Source: JAFCUW01 sp049897565 (GTDB lineage: Bacteria; Pseudomonadota; Gammaproteobacteria; Burkholderiales; Burkholderiaceae_D). From it: a DNA stretch of 64,000 nt. The stretch spans positions 129,873 through 193,872 of the forward strand of contig NZ_JAFCWM010000008.1 of assembly GCF_049897565.1 (NCBI RefSeq), written 5' to 3'. The notes below the pieces were generated by a model. The model did not search any database. It was not told the DNA's origin and saw nothing but the letters and a program-made list of their open reading frames with translations. The translations under genes were made by a program, and so were the position numbers. Positions 8,461-17,413 of this stretch are shown here, piece by piece; the stretch's first letter is position 1; each line of letters begins with the position of its first letter.

Positions 8461-9789
8461 ATGCAACAGGGTAGGCGTACATTGCTTGGACTGGCCCTGC
8501 TGGGCGGCATGAGCCGGCTGGTCAATGCGGCGCCGGCCGGCGACGGCGCGCTCGACCGCGAGCTGGCCGCCATTGCCGCCGACCCCGATTGCACCCTGGC
8601 CAGCCTGTCGGTGCTCGCCATCCGCGCCGGCAAGGTCGTGTACGAGCGCCAGTTCGGCCAGCGCTTCCTCGGCGCCGCCGCCGCGCCGTCCCGCCCGGCC
8701 GACCAGCACACCTTGTACCGCATCGCCTCGATCTCGAAGATGATGACCACGCTGGGTGTGATGATGCTCGTCGAGCAGGGCAAGCTCGCGCTCGACGCCG
8801 ACGCCGGCGCCTACCTCGGCTTCCCGCTGCGCAATCCCAACTTCCCGCAGCGCGTCGTCACCTTGCGCACCCTGCTGAACCACACCTCGTCGCTGCGCGA
8901 CGACGCCGGCTATTCGTGGCCGGCCGACACCGCCCTGTCGACCATCCTGGTGCCCGGCGCCAGAGGCCACGGCAAGGGCGGGATGTGGGCCGCCAACGCC
9001 GGCCCCGGCGCCTACTTCACCTACTGCAACCTGAACTGGGGCGTCATCGGCACGGTGATGGAGCGCGTCACCGGCGAGCGCTTCGACCGCCTGATGAAGC
9101 GCCTGCTGCAGGGCCCGATGGGACTGCACGGCGGCTTCAACGTGTCCGAACTGTCGCCGCAGGACCTGGCCAACCTCGCCACGCTGTACCGCAAGCGCAC
9201 CGTCGACACCGAGGTCTGGGACACCGCCGGCCCGTGGATCGCCCAGGTCGACGACTACAGCGCCGGGCCGCCCGCGCCGCCGGCCGGTGTCGCCAGCTAC
9301 GTCGCCGGCACCAACGCCACGCCGTTCAGCCCCACCGGCGGACTGCGCATCTCGGCCCACGACATGGGACAGGTGATGCTGATGCTGATGAACGGCGGGC
9401 GCCACCAGGGCCGCCAGATGCTCTCGCCAGCCAGCATCGAACGCATCTTCGCGCGCGAGTGGACCTACGACGGCAGCAACGGCGACACTTCCGGCGGCCT
9501 GTTTCAATGCTGGGGGCTGGGCAACCAGCAGTTCCCCGATCCGCAGCTGGTCGAAGGCGCCGCCTTCAAGGGCTTCGGCCACCTCGGCGAAGCGTACGGC
9601 CTGATGTCGGTATTCGTGTTCGACCCGGTGACGAAGAACGGCATGGTGGCGCTGGTCGGCGGCAGCTCGTCCGATCCGGCCGCGCGCAAGGGCCGCTATT
9701 CGTCGATGGCGCGCTTCGAGGAGCGCATCCTGACGGCGCTGTACCGCCGCGCGATTATCGGCAAAAACCCGCGCAAGAACCTCCGCTAG
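8461..9789 (+). CDS. Secreted serine hydrolase of the class C beta-lactamase / D-aminopeptidase family
   Basis: A 442-residue exported protein. The ATG at 8461 has an AAGGAG ribosome site 6 nt upstream; an ATG at 8434 has none and would bury the signal peptide (MQQGRRTLLGLALLGGMS). The serine-lysine catalytic motif is S90-I-S-K93 and the tyrosine motif is Y188-C-N190. The third motif, normally KTG, is replaced by HLG in KGFGHLGEAYG, as in esterase and D-aminopeptidase members of the family. It may release D-amino acids from peptidoglycan peptides: the next gene is a DadA-like dehydrogenase, 97 bp downstream on the same strand. Substrate is inferred; antibiotic hydrolysis is not suggested. Confidence 0.82.
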   Translation: MQQGRRTLLGLALLGGMSRLVNAAPAGDGALDRELAAIAADPDCTLASLSVLAIRAGKVVYERQFGQRFLGAAAAPSRPADQHTLYRIASISKMMTTLGVMMLVEQGKLALDADAGAYLGFPLRNPNFPQRVVTLRTLLNHTSSLRDDAGYSWPADTALSTILVPGARGHGKGGMWAANAGPGAYFTYCNLNWGVIGTVMERVTGERFDRLMKRLLQGPMGLHGGFNVSELSPQDLANLATLYRKRTVDTEVWDTAGPWIAQVDDYSAGPPAPPAGVASYVAGTNATPFSPTGGLRISAHDMGQVMLMLMNGGRHQGRQMLSPASIERIFAREWTYDGSNGDTSGGLFQCWGLGNQQFPDPQLVEGAAFKGFGHLGEAYGLMSVFVFDPVTKNGMVALVGGSSSDPAARKGRYSSMARFEERILTALYRRAIIGKNPRKNLR

Positions 9790-9862
9790 CATGAATGTTG
9801 GTTATGACCGCACCATCTTCATTCATTAGCCCGAACCACGGCCAGCCCCTAAGCTGGATGTA

Positions 9863-9870
9863 TGTATACA
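9863..9870. promoter_or_regulatory. TGTATACA palindrome upstream of the dadA-like gene
   Basis: A perfect 8-bp palindrome 16 bp before the start codon at 9887, in an AT-rich patch (TATGTATACAAGAATAAT). Such TGTATACA cores are bound by several GntR-family regulators. It could equally overlap a -10 element. Weak evidence on its own. Confidence 0.25.
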
Positions 9871-9886
9871 AGAATAATGGGTCGGC

Positions 9887-11128
9887 ATGCAGGACGTAAT
9901 AGTAATTGGCGGGGGTGTGATAGGTCTGACCTCGGCATGGTGGCTGCTGGAAGCGGGCTACGGCGTCACGCTGCTTGAACGCGAAGCGGTGCTCGGCAGC
10001 GCCGCCAGCTTCCGCAATGGCGGCCAGCTAAGCTACCGTTACGTCTCGCCGCTGGCCGATCAGGGCGTGCCGCTGAAGGCCGTCCAATGGATGTTCCAGG
10101 CTGACGGGCCGCTGCACTTCCGTCCCGAAGCCGACCTGCGCCAGTGGCGCTGGCTGGCCAGCTTCCTGGCCAGCTGCACCGCCGCGTCGAACCGCAAGAC
10201 CACCGCCAAGCTGCTCGAACTGGGCGAACTGTCGCGCCGCGCGATGGGCGAACTCGAGCTGCGCATTCCGCTCGAGGCGTTTTCGTGGCGCGACGCCGGC
10301 AAGATGGTGGTCTACCGCTCCAAAAAAGTATTCGACAAGGCCGTCGCCCGGCCCGACTCGGAAGACGCGCGCCAGGTGCTCTCGCCCGAAGAATGCGTCG
10401 CCCGCGAGCCGGCGCTGGCGGCGGCCTTGCCGCAGCTGGCCGGCGGCATCTTCAACCAGGGCGAAGCGGTGGCCGACTGCCACGCCTTCTGCCAGGCGCT
10501 GGCCGACCGCCTGCGCGAGCACCCGCGCTTTCGCGGCGTGGTCAACGGCGAGGCGCGCCGCTTCGTCGTCGATGGCGGCAAGGTGATTGGCCTCGACACC
10601 AGCGCCGGCATGCTGACGGCCGATGCGTACGTGCTGGCCGCCGGCATCCAGAGCCGCGACCTGGCCGCCAGCGCAGACATCTACCTGCCGCTGTATCCGC
10701 TCAAGGGCTACAGCCTGACCGCGCCGATCCGCGCCACCGACTGCGCGCCCGAGATCTCCGTCACCGACTTCGAACGCAAGGTGCTGTATGCGCGCATCGG
10801 CGACTCGCTGCGCGTGGCGGCGATGGTCGACATGGTCGGCGAAGACCTGTCATTGGATGCGAAGCGCATCGCCGGCCTGACGCGCCAGGTGCGCGAGACG
10901 ATGCCCAACGCGGCCGACTACGACCGCATCTCGCCGTGGGCCGGGCTGCGGCCGGCCACGCCCGACAGCGCGCCGATCATCGGCGCCACACGCTATTCGA
11001 ACCTGTGGCTCAACGTCGGCCAGGGCCCGCTCGGCTTCACCTTCGCTTGCGGCTCGGCCAAGCTGCTGGCCGACTGCGTCAGCGGCAACGCCCCGCCGTT
11101 CTCGATGGACGGCCTGACGCTGCGCTAG
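9887..11128 (+). CDS. dadA: D-amino acid dehydrogenase (DadA-like FAD-dependent oxidoreductase)
   Basis: Oxidatively deaminates D-amino acids (typically D-Ala) to 2-oxo acids at the inner face of the membrane, feeding electrons to the respiratory chain. The 413-residue protein begins with the FAD-binding dinucleotide fold VIVIGGGVIGLTSAWWL and has the ASFRNGGQLSY loop typical of DadA. Near the C-terminus are PWAGLRPATPDSAPIIG and NVGQGPLGFTFACGSA, the second FAD-contacting region. No alanine racemase (dadX) or Lrp-type gene is next to it, which is unlike the classical dad operon. Instead it follows a secreted serine hydrolase, suggesting salvage of D-amino acids from cell wall. Confidence 0.88.
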   Translation: MQDVIVIGGGVIGLTSAWWLLEAGYGVTLLEREAVLGSAASFRNGGQLSYRYVSPLADQGVPLKAVQWMFQADGPLHFRPEADLRQWRWLASFLASCTAASNRKTTAKLLELGELSRRAMGELELRIPLEAFSWRDAGKMVVYRSKKVFDKAVARPDSEDARQVLSPEECVAREPALAAALPQLAGGIFNQGEAVADCHAFCQALADRLREHPRFRGVVNGEARRFVVDGGKVIGLDTSAGMLTADAYVLAAGIQSRDLAASADIYLPLYPLKGYSLTAPIRATDCAPEISVTDFERKVLYARIGDSLRVAAMVDMVGEDLSLDAKRIAGLTRQVRETMPNAADYDRISPWAGLRPATPDSAPIIGATRYSNLWLNVGQGPLGFTFACGSAKLLADCVSGNAPPFSMDGLTLR

Positions 11129-11155
11129 CAACGCAGTTTCGCCAATAGGCCCGTC

Positions 11156-11175
11156 GTCCTCGCGAGCGCGAGGAC
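11156..11175. repeat. Perfect 9-bp hairpin after dadA
   Basis: GTCCTCGCG and CGCGAGGAC face each other across a 2-nt loop, 28 bp after the dadA stop. There is no clear U-run on either side, so it may be a small intergenic palindrome rather than an intrinsic terminator. It is the only copy in the window. Confidence 0.5.
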
Positions 11176-11307
11176 CCCATTTCGGCGAGTCGTCCGCGCC
11201 CGGCCACGCAGTCTTCGTCTCCGGAAAGCAACGTGTTCCGCACACACGAAAAAAACTAGAGGTCTCTCACTCGTGAAGTTGCCTCAGATTTCCGTTTGGG
11301 CCGGTAA

Positions 11308-11565
11308 TCACGTCAGCGAACTGATCAAGCGAGCGCCACACGCCGTCAGATCATCATGGTAGGCATACGGTGTGCCTTTGTGCTTGGCTCCGGCGCCATC
11401 GGGCTTGATTGGAAACTCGCCCTTGCACTGCGGGCAAAAAGTCATGTCTCCCGCAAGCGCCGCGGTAATGCCCATCACGATAGTACCGGATGAGACGGCC
11501 GTTACGTGACCGCCATGATCCGTCTTGTCGTTCAAGCGAATAACGCCACGTCCCTTGTGTTTCAT
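11308..11565 (-). CDS. PAAR-domain spike protein (type VI secretion)
   Basis: An 85-residue protein, almost entirely a PAAR domain: RLNDKTDHGGHV at the N-terminus, then SSGTIVMGITAALAGDMTFC and a Cys-containing FCPQCKGEF segment, with a final His/Cys (YHDDLTACGARL) that can complete the zinc site. PAAR proteins cap the VgrG trimer and help load effectors. It is the last gene of the vgrG-effector-immunity operon, 18 bp after the immunity gene. No toxin domain is fused to it, so cargo is probably carried by VgrG. Confidence 0.85.
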   Translation of the reverse strand: MKHKGRGVIRLNDKTDHGGHVTAVSSGTIVMGITAALAGDMTFCPQCKGEFPIKPDGAGAKHKGTPYAYHDDLTACGARLISSLT

Positions 11566-11583
11566 GGTTTGCCCGCTCGAGAG

Positions 11584-12726
11584 TCAATTCTTCGGCTGAA
11601 GATGATACGAACCTTCGGAAGCGCCGGGAACCTTGACGCGGAACTTCAATCCAGAAAGGAGCTTGTCCCAAAGAGCTACTGCCTCGTCGTCAGTGACGGA
11701 CGCTGACTTCGCCGCCCCGACGGTGTTGTGTTCAACTTTGGTGAACATCGTCACGCCAAATTCTGACGGATTGGCGACATCCCGCGGCGTACCCACAAAT
11801 GCCCATTCAAAATCGTGGACGCCGTCAGCGCGCTTGATGAGAGACTCCTCGCCGTGCCAGTGCTGCACATTGCGCTCGCCCTCGCGTAAAACTGTTCGGC
11901 TTGGGTAGTGCATGCCCTGGTCCGTTTTCGCTTGCTTGATGCGAGAAAGCAGCGACAATTCTTTCTTGTATTTTTCGAACTCCGCTGGGGGATAGTCACC
12001 ATACGCGTCTTTGTTCGAACTGATCGAAAAAGTCACGTCCGGGACGCTTGGCAGGAATAGGCCAGCGCTGGCGGTTTCCTGATCTGAATACAACTTTTCA
12101 GGAATGAAAGCATGCTTGATACAAAAGCCGGATTCGGCCGGGACCTCGTCTTCTGCGCGCAACCTAAGGTTTGTGGCCAAGACGGCCTGCCTCCTGGCCG
12201 CAGCCGATTCAGTGTCCATTTTTTCATCAAATTTCTTTTCAAGCCTCACGGAATCGTCAATGAGGAATGTAATATCCCCTTTGTTAATATAGGTTTGAAA
12301 GTAAAGAGCGCCGCGCTTCTTGTTGTACTCATCTTCAAAGTAACGAAGTTGCCAGCTTGCGTCGACCGGGCCTCTCCCGTTATAAACGATTTCAGCCGTG
12401 TTATTATCAGCTTTTATCTTGGCGATATCCCCAGCGACCCATACTTTGCTGGCCTCCTGCCCGCCATTCATGGTCTTAACAAGGGCTGGAAGGCCTACCG
12501 ATCCGGTGATCAGTTCTGCCTCTAGGGGCACCTCGACCGCATAACGACCGAAGCAGACTAGCTTCGTTTTTGCAAACAGCAACTGCAGACGTGGGCTAAG
12601 TTTTACAGACTCTGGCACGGGGTTCTCCTTGAAGGAATAGTTTGGAGTACAAGCTGTGAGTAGTGATAACGCAGCCACCGTCGCGCGAAAGCGAAGTCCG
12701 TCCTTATCTTCTGTGTGTAAGGTCAT
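11584..12726 (-). CDS. Tli4-like immunity lipoprotein for the adjacent Tle4-type effector
   Basis: A 380-residue protein with a lipoprotein-like N-terminus (VAALSLLTAC, Cys near residue 26). It should sit in the periplasm, where a membrane-attacking phospholipase must be neutralised. The pattern KTKLVCFGRYAVEVPLEAEL near residue 55 and the C-terminal FEWAFVGTPRDVANPSEFGVT region resemble the two-domain Tli4 family of type VI immunity proteins. It starts 3 bp after the effector stop. Base composition here is visibly more AT-rich than in flanking housekeeping genes, in line with acquisition as a module. Family confidence good, partner specificity inferred from position. Confidence 0.8.
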   Translation of the reverse strand: MTLHTEDKDGLRFRATVAALSLLTACTPNYSFKENPVPESVKLSPRLQLLFAKTKLVCFGRYAVEVPLEAELITGSVGLPALVKTMNGGQEASKVWVAGDIAKIKADNNTAEIVYNGRGPVDASWQLRYFEDEYNKKRGALYFQTYINKGDITFLIDDSVRLEKKFDEKMDTESAAARRQAVLATNLRLRAEDEVPAESGFCIKHAFIPEKLYSDQETASAGLFLPSVPDVTFSISSNKDAYGDYPPAEFEKYKKELSLLSRIKQAKTDQGMHYPSRTVLREGERNVQHWHGEESLIKRADGVHDFEWAFVGTPRDVANPSEFGVTMFTKVEHNTVGAAKSASVTDDEAVALWDKLLSGLKFRVKVPGASEGSYHLQPKN

Positions 12727-12729
12727 GAT

Positions 12730-14598
12730 CTATGCCCACTTTGCTGTTTTTGCAATCTGAACGATGGAATACAACATTGAAGCTAATACGTGAGGGTCGG
12801 CATAGCTATTTTGATGTTCGTAGCCTTGTCCTTCGACACCGTGGGTGAACAGCGTTCCGTTGATGTTTTTTGCTGATCTGTTTGACGGCACCGTTTCATC
12901 GCCGGCGGCGCTTGCAGGTTGCAGTTGCAGGGTCAACATTTCGCGCCCGGCCTGAACCGTGATTTTGCCCTTCGCATCATCGGTAAGAAGGGTCCATGTT
13001 TCTGGCGGTGGCAGGGTAAAACCGGCGTCGGAAGTGATCTTGAAAACGATCTCCCCGTAACTTAGGCGATTCTGTGACGCGCAATAGCTAGCGAAAGTGT
13101 TGGTATGAAACGTCGTTTCAATGGAATGCAGGAATTTGCTCGCTTCCGTTAAGCGCTTCTTTACTTTTTCGATTCCGCCGCCTGCTTTTTCGTTCAAGTT
13201 TCCCGGATTTACCCAAAGAGGATTAAGTAGACGCCACCACGCATTTTCCGGTTGTAGATAGATGTGTTCGAGTGCCGTTTGCTTCTCGCTCGGCCAACTC
13301 GCTAGCGGTCTATTGAGGCCGTCGATGACCTTTAACCAATTTGCGCCGTAGCCAGCACCAGGCATCATTTCAAGCGGCGCAGGTGCGTTTGCGAGAATCG
13401 CCGTGGCATGCCGACCGTCAATCCCGAGGATTTTCGCTTCGGTTTCCGCTGTAAAACCCGACTTTTCTTGGAAACCGAAGCGCATCCGCTTGTACGCGCC
13501 TGCAGCTCCCAAGGTCGGCATGACGTTGTGATAGATGCCGAGCACTTTAAGGCTGCTGTCCTTAAGTAAATTTCCGTAGCTCGGATGGATAAGCGCACGC
13601 GCCAACAACCCTCCCATGCTGTGCGTAACAATGATCACCTCATCACACTTGAATCCGCGCTGCTGATAGCCCTTAACCATTCCGCGAATCCGCTCCGCAA
13701 TAATTTTAGCGGACTGACCATTACTCCGGACGAAGTTGTAGCCCATCGCATGGACTGGATACCAACACGGCGCGATTTTCTTGATGTCGCTTTCAGTGAT
13801 CGCTTTGCCCGCCGCTCCGCCAAACGCCTGAGGTTTTTGGAGCAGAAGCTTGCTCAGCGGCCGGTCCGCGACTGCCAACATCGGCTTGCCATTTTCGTCG
13901 GTCGGCATCGATTGCCACAAAGGACCGACGCGACCTTTCGTCATCATATTGTTGAGAAAAAGCTCCGCCGTTTTAAGCATCGTGCCATACGCACCACCGA
14001 ACAAGACTTCGCTCCAACCTCGCCAACGGGCGATTTGTGCAGGGCTAGCCCTTCTGCTCCGCCCAGTGTTTGGTTTGGCGGCAAAGTCTGCCATGCTCAG
14101 TCGAGCGCCCATCAGCGGCGGAATTGCGGAAAGATCGTGTGGCACGTTGTGGTGACGAACATCCTCCGCCAACGTTTCCTTCCCTTCAGGATCGAAACGA
14201 TCCTTACTTTCGGTGTAGTGGTAGTACTCGACCTCAGTTTCGTTCTGGTCGAAAATGAGCTGACGCTGGGCTGGCGTCGCGTTCTTGAACCATCCGCCGT
14301 AACCCCTCCCAGATAGAATATCTGACTTGCTACTAACGATGTCGTCCGGACGCCACGAACGATTATCGTCACGCCGCAGTTCGTCTTGTCGCCGCTTGCT
14401 TACACGCAAGTTGCTCCCCATAACACCTGGGAGAAAGATGACGGGAATGACTTTGCCCGGCGGAACAGCAACGTCGTGTCTCACCGTGTCATCGATCTTG
14501 GTCATCACGACGGAATATTCAGCCCATCCGCCTACGCCCTGCGTAAACTCGCCCGGTTGATTGCCGTGTTCGTTTAAATTCGACCCTGCGCCGCTCAT
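12730..14598 (-). CDS. Tle4-like type VI secretion phospholipase effector (alpha/beta hydrolase)
   Basis: A 622-residue alpha/beta hydrolase. VIPVIFLPGVMGSNL (residues 50-64) is the lipase-type oxyanion strand. The nucleophile elbow is VIIVTHSMGGLLARAL with Ser327 as likely nucleophile, having Thr where the usual GxSxG has its first Gly. The C-terminal ASAAGDETVPSNRSA and HGVEGQGYEHQN segments supply candidate Asp and His. No signal peptide, as expected for a VgrG-delivered toxin. Its start overlaps the vgrG stop by 4 bp (ATGA) and a periplasmic immunity lipoprotein follows. It probably cuts membrane phospholipids in the periplasm of rival cells. The Tle4 label rests on length, context and the Tli4-like partner. 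Confidence 0.82.
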   Translation of the reverse strand: MSGAGSNLNEHGNQPGEFTQGVGGWAEYSVVMTKIDDTVRHDVAVPPGKVIPVIFLPGVMGSNLRVSKRRQDELRRDDNRSWRPDDIVSSKSDILSGRGYGGWFKNATPAQRQLIFDQNETEVEYYHYTESKDRFDPEGKETLAEDVRHHNVPHDLSAIPPLMGARLSMADFAAKPNTGRSRRASPAQIARWRGWSEVLFGGAYGTMLKTAELFLNNMMTKGRVGPLWQSMPTDENGKPMLAVADRPLSKLLLQKPQAFGGAAGKAITESDIKKIAPCWYPVHAMGYNFVRSNGQSAKIIAERIRGMVKGYQQRGFKCDEVIIVTHSMGGLLARALIHPSYGNLLKDSSLKVLGIYHNVMPTLGAAGAYKRMRFGFQEKSGFTAETEAKILGIDGRHATAILANAPAPLEMMPGAGYGANWLKVIDGLNRPLASWPSEKQTALEHIYLQPENAWWRLLNPLWVNPGNLNEKAGGGIEKVKKRLTEASKFLHSIETTFHTNTFASYCASQNRLSYGEIVFKITSDAGFTLPPPETWTLLTDDAKGKITVQAGREMLTLQLQPASAAGDETVPSNRSAKNINGTLFTHGVEGQGYEHQNSYADPHVLASMLYSIVQIAKTAKWA

Positions 14599-17183
14599 GG
14601 CAGTTCCCCTTTATAGCGGACGGTATATCTCTCCATATCCATTCCTTTCTGCACTTCGGTTGTGCCGCTGACGCCAGTCTTACCACTCAAGGTGGCACCA
14701 TCTTCCCGTATGAGCTCGTACTCGATATGGGGTGCCGGCGTCCCGTCCACCTGGAGCATCCGGATTTCCTGGTCAAATCGACTAGTCGGCTTTTCGTTGA
14801 ACGACTGAGAGATGCTTTTCGGCGCCAGCGTTTCCAGATTCCCATGGAACAAAACGGGTGAGGACGTGAAAAACTGGACCTTATCGCTGATTTCCAACAT
14901 GTGGTTGGCGCCGTGCAGCCGGACTCCCTTCTTGCCGCGGATTTCCACCCAGTCCGTCTCGCTCATCAGGGCGATCACCTTTTTAGCGATGACTTCGACG
15001 TCATCGCTTTGCGCCTGGATGCTCACTTTGCCCGCTGCAGCAATGAGCTTCATCCCAGCGTTATGCACAAACAACCGAAATGTCTTGCGGACGCTGGCGA
15101 AAAGGCTGTCGCCGGTGGAGATCGACAGGTCTTTGCCGGTTGTCAGTGCGGTATGAGCGGCACTCGCAATATGGGTCGATTGCGAAGTCGTCGTCTCAAT
15201 GCCGGCGGGACTGGCAAGTACCAGGTGCGGTGCCGAAAGCTCAGGGAAACTACCGCCCGCGCCCTTGATGGCTTCGTTCTGCACTTTGATGACTTCGGCA
15301 ACATCTTCTTGTTGCCCGCGTTCCTGCGCCTCGTGCTCAACTGCTGCGTCGGCCAAGGCCGAATGCAGCAGCTGCGCGGTACTCAGTTGCTGTACGGTCT
15401 CCGCCATATCTTTCATAGGCGAAGCAGCCGAAGGGCGGGCTTCTGTCGTGATCAGCATGCCTTTGCCCGCGCGCGCTACACCCCAGGAATCGGAAAACAG
15501 TTCCCATCCTTCGCCGCGCGTGGTGGTGCGTCCTGCATTGTTGTCAATCCGCGTAATGTGTCCAAGCGAAAGCTGGCTGTGCTGATGATCGCTCTTGAGC
15601 TGGGCCTGGATTTGTTCGTGGGTGTCGTCAAGAATCAGATGGTTACTTCGGCCGGCCGAGGTGTTACCGCCTTCGCCCTTCAGTTCGCGGCTGCGAAAGC
15701 CGGTCAACGCGCGCTGCGAGGGGAGCTTCCAGGGCGGCATGTAGACCTGGTTGTGAACGCAGCCGGTCACAATGGGACGATCTGGCGATCCGTCAAGCCA
15801 TTGGACGATAACTTCCGAGCCCACTCTGGGAACAGCCGCCGCTCCTAACTCAGCGCCGGCCCAAGAAGTCGACACGCGTATCCAACCCGAACTGAGTTCA
15901 TTCCCTTCGCCCGCCCGATCCCAGTGGAATTGCACCCGGATTCGTCCATACTCGTCGGTATAGATGCTCCCCTGTCCCTCGGGGCCGACCACTATCGCGG
16001 TCTGAGGGGCGAGGATCTTTGTCTCGACACTATTGAAGCCGCGGCCCGGGCGCCACGGAATTGCCTTGCGACTGCAGATCAGACGATTGCTGTAGCGCGG
16101 TTGCTCGGCCTTTTGAAGGTAGTTATTGGTCGCCACATGATTGACCTCGACTATGAGGAACTCGTTCATGCTCCCGCCCCTTGATTCCTCGAACGGATAT
16201 TTCCCGAAGCGGTCAGTGACGCTAAAAGAACGACCGGGCATGACGCGACTGTTGCTGCCAGCAGCCTCGAAGTATTTGGCCGCGCTTTCCATCTCCTCAA
16301 GCCGGAGTCTTACCACGCTGTCACCGTTTGTGAAACCCGTGAAACCGTACGCCCCTGCGTATTCGTATGCCTCGACGTTTAACACGCTGCCTTGTTTGTT
16401 GAGGGTCGGCAGGTTGAGTTCCGCCGGCCTGGGATCCTTGAAATTGAAACTTCTCAACGTTACGCTTGCCGGCTGCAGGAAGCGCACTGAGGACCACTCG
16501 CTAATTGCGTCTGCCTCTTGTGCTCCGCCGACATGCGCATGGAACCGAATTTCAGGATCGCCGTCGATCGTTGCGGCGCGGGTTGAATCGTCCGCAAAAA
16601 CTAGTTTGTGTCCTTTGTCGTCATGTTCGTAATGATAGTAAATGCCCGCAGATTCCCAGCGCCTGTGCAGATAATTGGCGTCAGTTTCGTTGAACTGACA
16701 GGCGTCGGTCATCGCCTTATCTTCGCCATAAATTTTGCAATCCCATACCGCATAGGCACCGTAATCCCTGAAAATGCTTTCGGTCTGTCGGCGCAGGTTC
16801 GCGCTATGAAAGAGATAGCAATCCTTTCGCAACGATAGGAATTTCAGCCATGGGCCTAGCTTCGCTTCGTAGAAAGCAATGTTCTCGGCCTTCTTCCGTT
16901 GAAAGCTGAAGCAGTAGCCTGAAAAAAAACGCAGCGTGCCTCCCTGCTGAACCAATTCAATGCTGAGGAGCTTCCCCTGAATGTCCTTGAGCTCGATGTT
17001 CGGGTTGTTCGACAGGATTTCGACGCTAAATTCGAAATCGCGCGACAGTCCTTCAAATGCCTCAAGCGCCTCGACGACGAACTCGCACTGCGGTCCATCG
17101 TCGTTAGGAAAAGATAGGCGAAGAATACGGTTATTCTGACGCGCTTTAATGAGGTCGCGCAGGCTGTCGACAATGTCGCCCAT
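14595..17183 (-). CDS. vgrG: Type VI secretion tip protein VgrG (with DUF2345 domain)
   Basis: An 862-residue VgrG. The phage gp27-like N-terminal half includes FEFSVEILSNNPNIELKDIQG. The gp5-like OB and spike region contains IYTDEYGRIRVQFHWDR and WIRVSTSWAGAELGAAAVPR, followed by EVIVQWLDGSPDRPIVTG. A DUF2345 stretch (about residues 600-780) and a short beta-rich C-terminal extension follow, ending with a transthyretin-like tail that often docks effectors. The ATG at 17183 is chosen because an AGGGA ribosome site lies just upstream. It is the first gene of the module; no core type VI genes (tssA-M, hcp, clpV) are in the window. Confidence 0.95.
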   Translation of the reverse strand: MGDIVDSLRDLIKARQNNRILRLSFPNDDGPQCEFVVEALEAFEGLSRDFEFSVEILSNNPNIELKDIQGKLLSIELVQQGGTLRFFSGYCFSFQRKKAENIAFYEAKLGPWLKFLSLRKDCYLFHSANLRRQTESIFRDYGAYAVWDCKIYGEDKAMTDACQFNETDANYLHRRWESAGIYYHYEHDDKGHKLVFADDSTRAATIDGDPEIRFHAHVGGAQEADAISEWSSVRFLQPASVTLRSFNFKDPRPAELNLPTLNKQGSVLNVEAYEYAGAYGFTGFTNGDSVVRLRLEEMESAAKYFEAAGSNSRVMPGRSFSVTDRFGKYPFEESRGGSMNEFLIVEVNHVATNNYLQKAEQPRYSNRLICSRKAIPWRPGRGFNSVETKILAPQTAIVVGPEGQGSIYTDEYGRIRVQFHWDRAGEGNELSSGWIRVSTSWAGAELGAAAVPRVGSEVIVQWLDGSPDRPIVTGCVHNQVYMPPWKLPSQRALTGFRSRELKGEGGNTSAGRSNHLILDDTHEQIQAQLKSDHQHSQLSLGHITRIDNNAGRTTTRGEGWELFSDSWGVARAGKGMLITTEARPSAASPMKDMAETVQQLSTAQLLHSALADAAVEHEAQERGQQEDVAEVIKVQNEAIKGAGGSFPELSAPHLVLASPAGIETTTSQSTHIASAAHTALTTGKDLSISTGDSLFASVRKTFRLFVHNAGMKLIAAAGKVSIQAQSDDVEVIAKKVIALMSETDWVEIRGKKGVRLHGANHMLEISDKVQFFTSSPVLFHGNLETLAPKSISQSFNEKPTSRFDQEIRMLQVDGTPAPHIEYELIREDGATLSGKTGVSGTTEVQKGMDMERYTVRYKGELP

Positions 17184-17413
17184 AACTTTTCCCTTTGCAG
17201 GCAAGTGAGCATTGATACTAACTAATGACAGAGCCGTGCGTTTCAGAAACACCAGCGACCTTGCGAATTATCAATCGCTTCCAAGTACATCTTTATACGA
17301 ACAACTCCCAACCAAAAATCGAACTGGCCGCGCCTTTAGCGACAGTGCGGTCGCGCGCCACGCCTGCTACTTAAATGGCGGATAATGAAGCCTTCCGCCA
17401 GCAGCTAACTACC

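Noticed and set aside
8395..9792. A 465-codon open frame on the minus strand opposite the serine hydrolase
   Set aside because: High-GC codon bias opens the complementary frame. The protein is a His/Gln/Arg/Ala-rich shadow without domains, while the plus strand has a ribosome site, signal peptide and catalytic motifs.
14070..15848. Plus-strand open frames opposite the effector and vgrG genes
   Set aside because: Shadows of well-supported type VI genes; no ribosome sites or recognisable domains.
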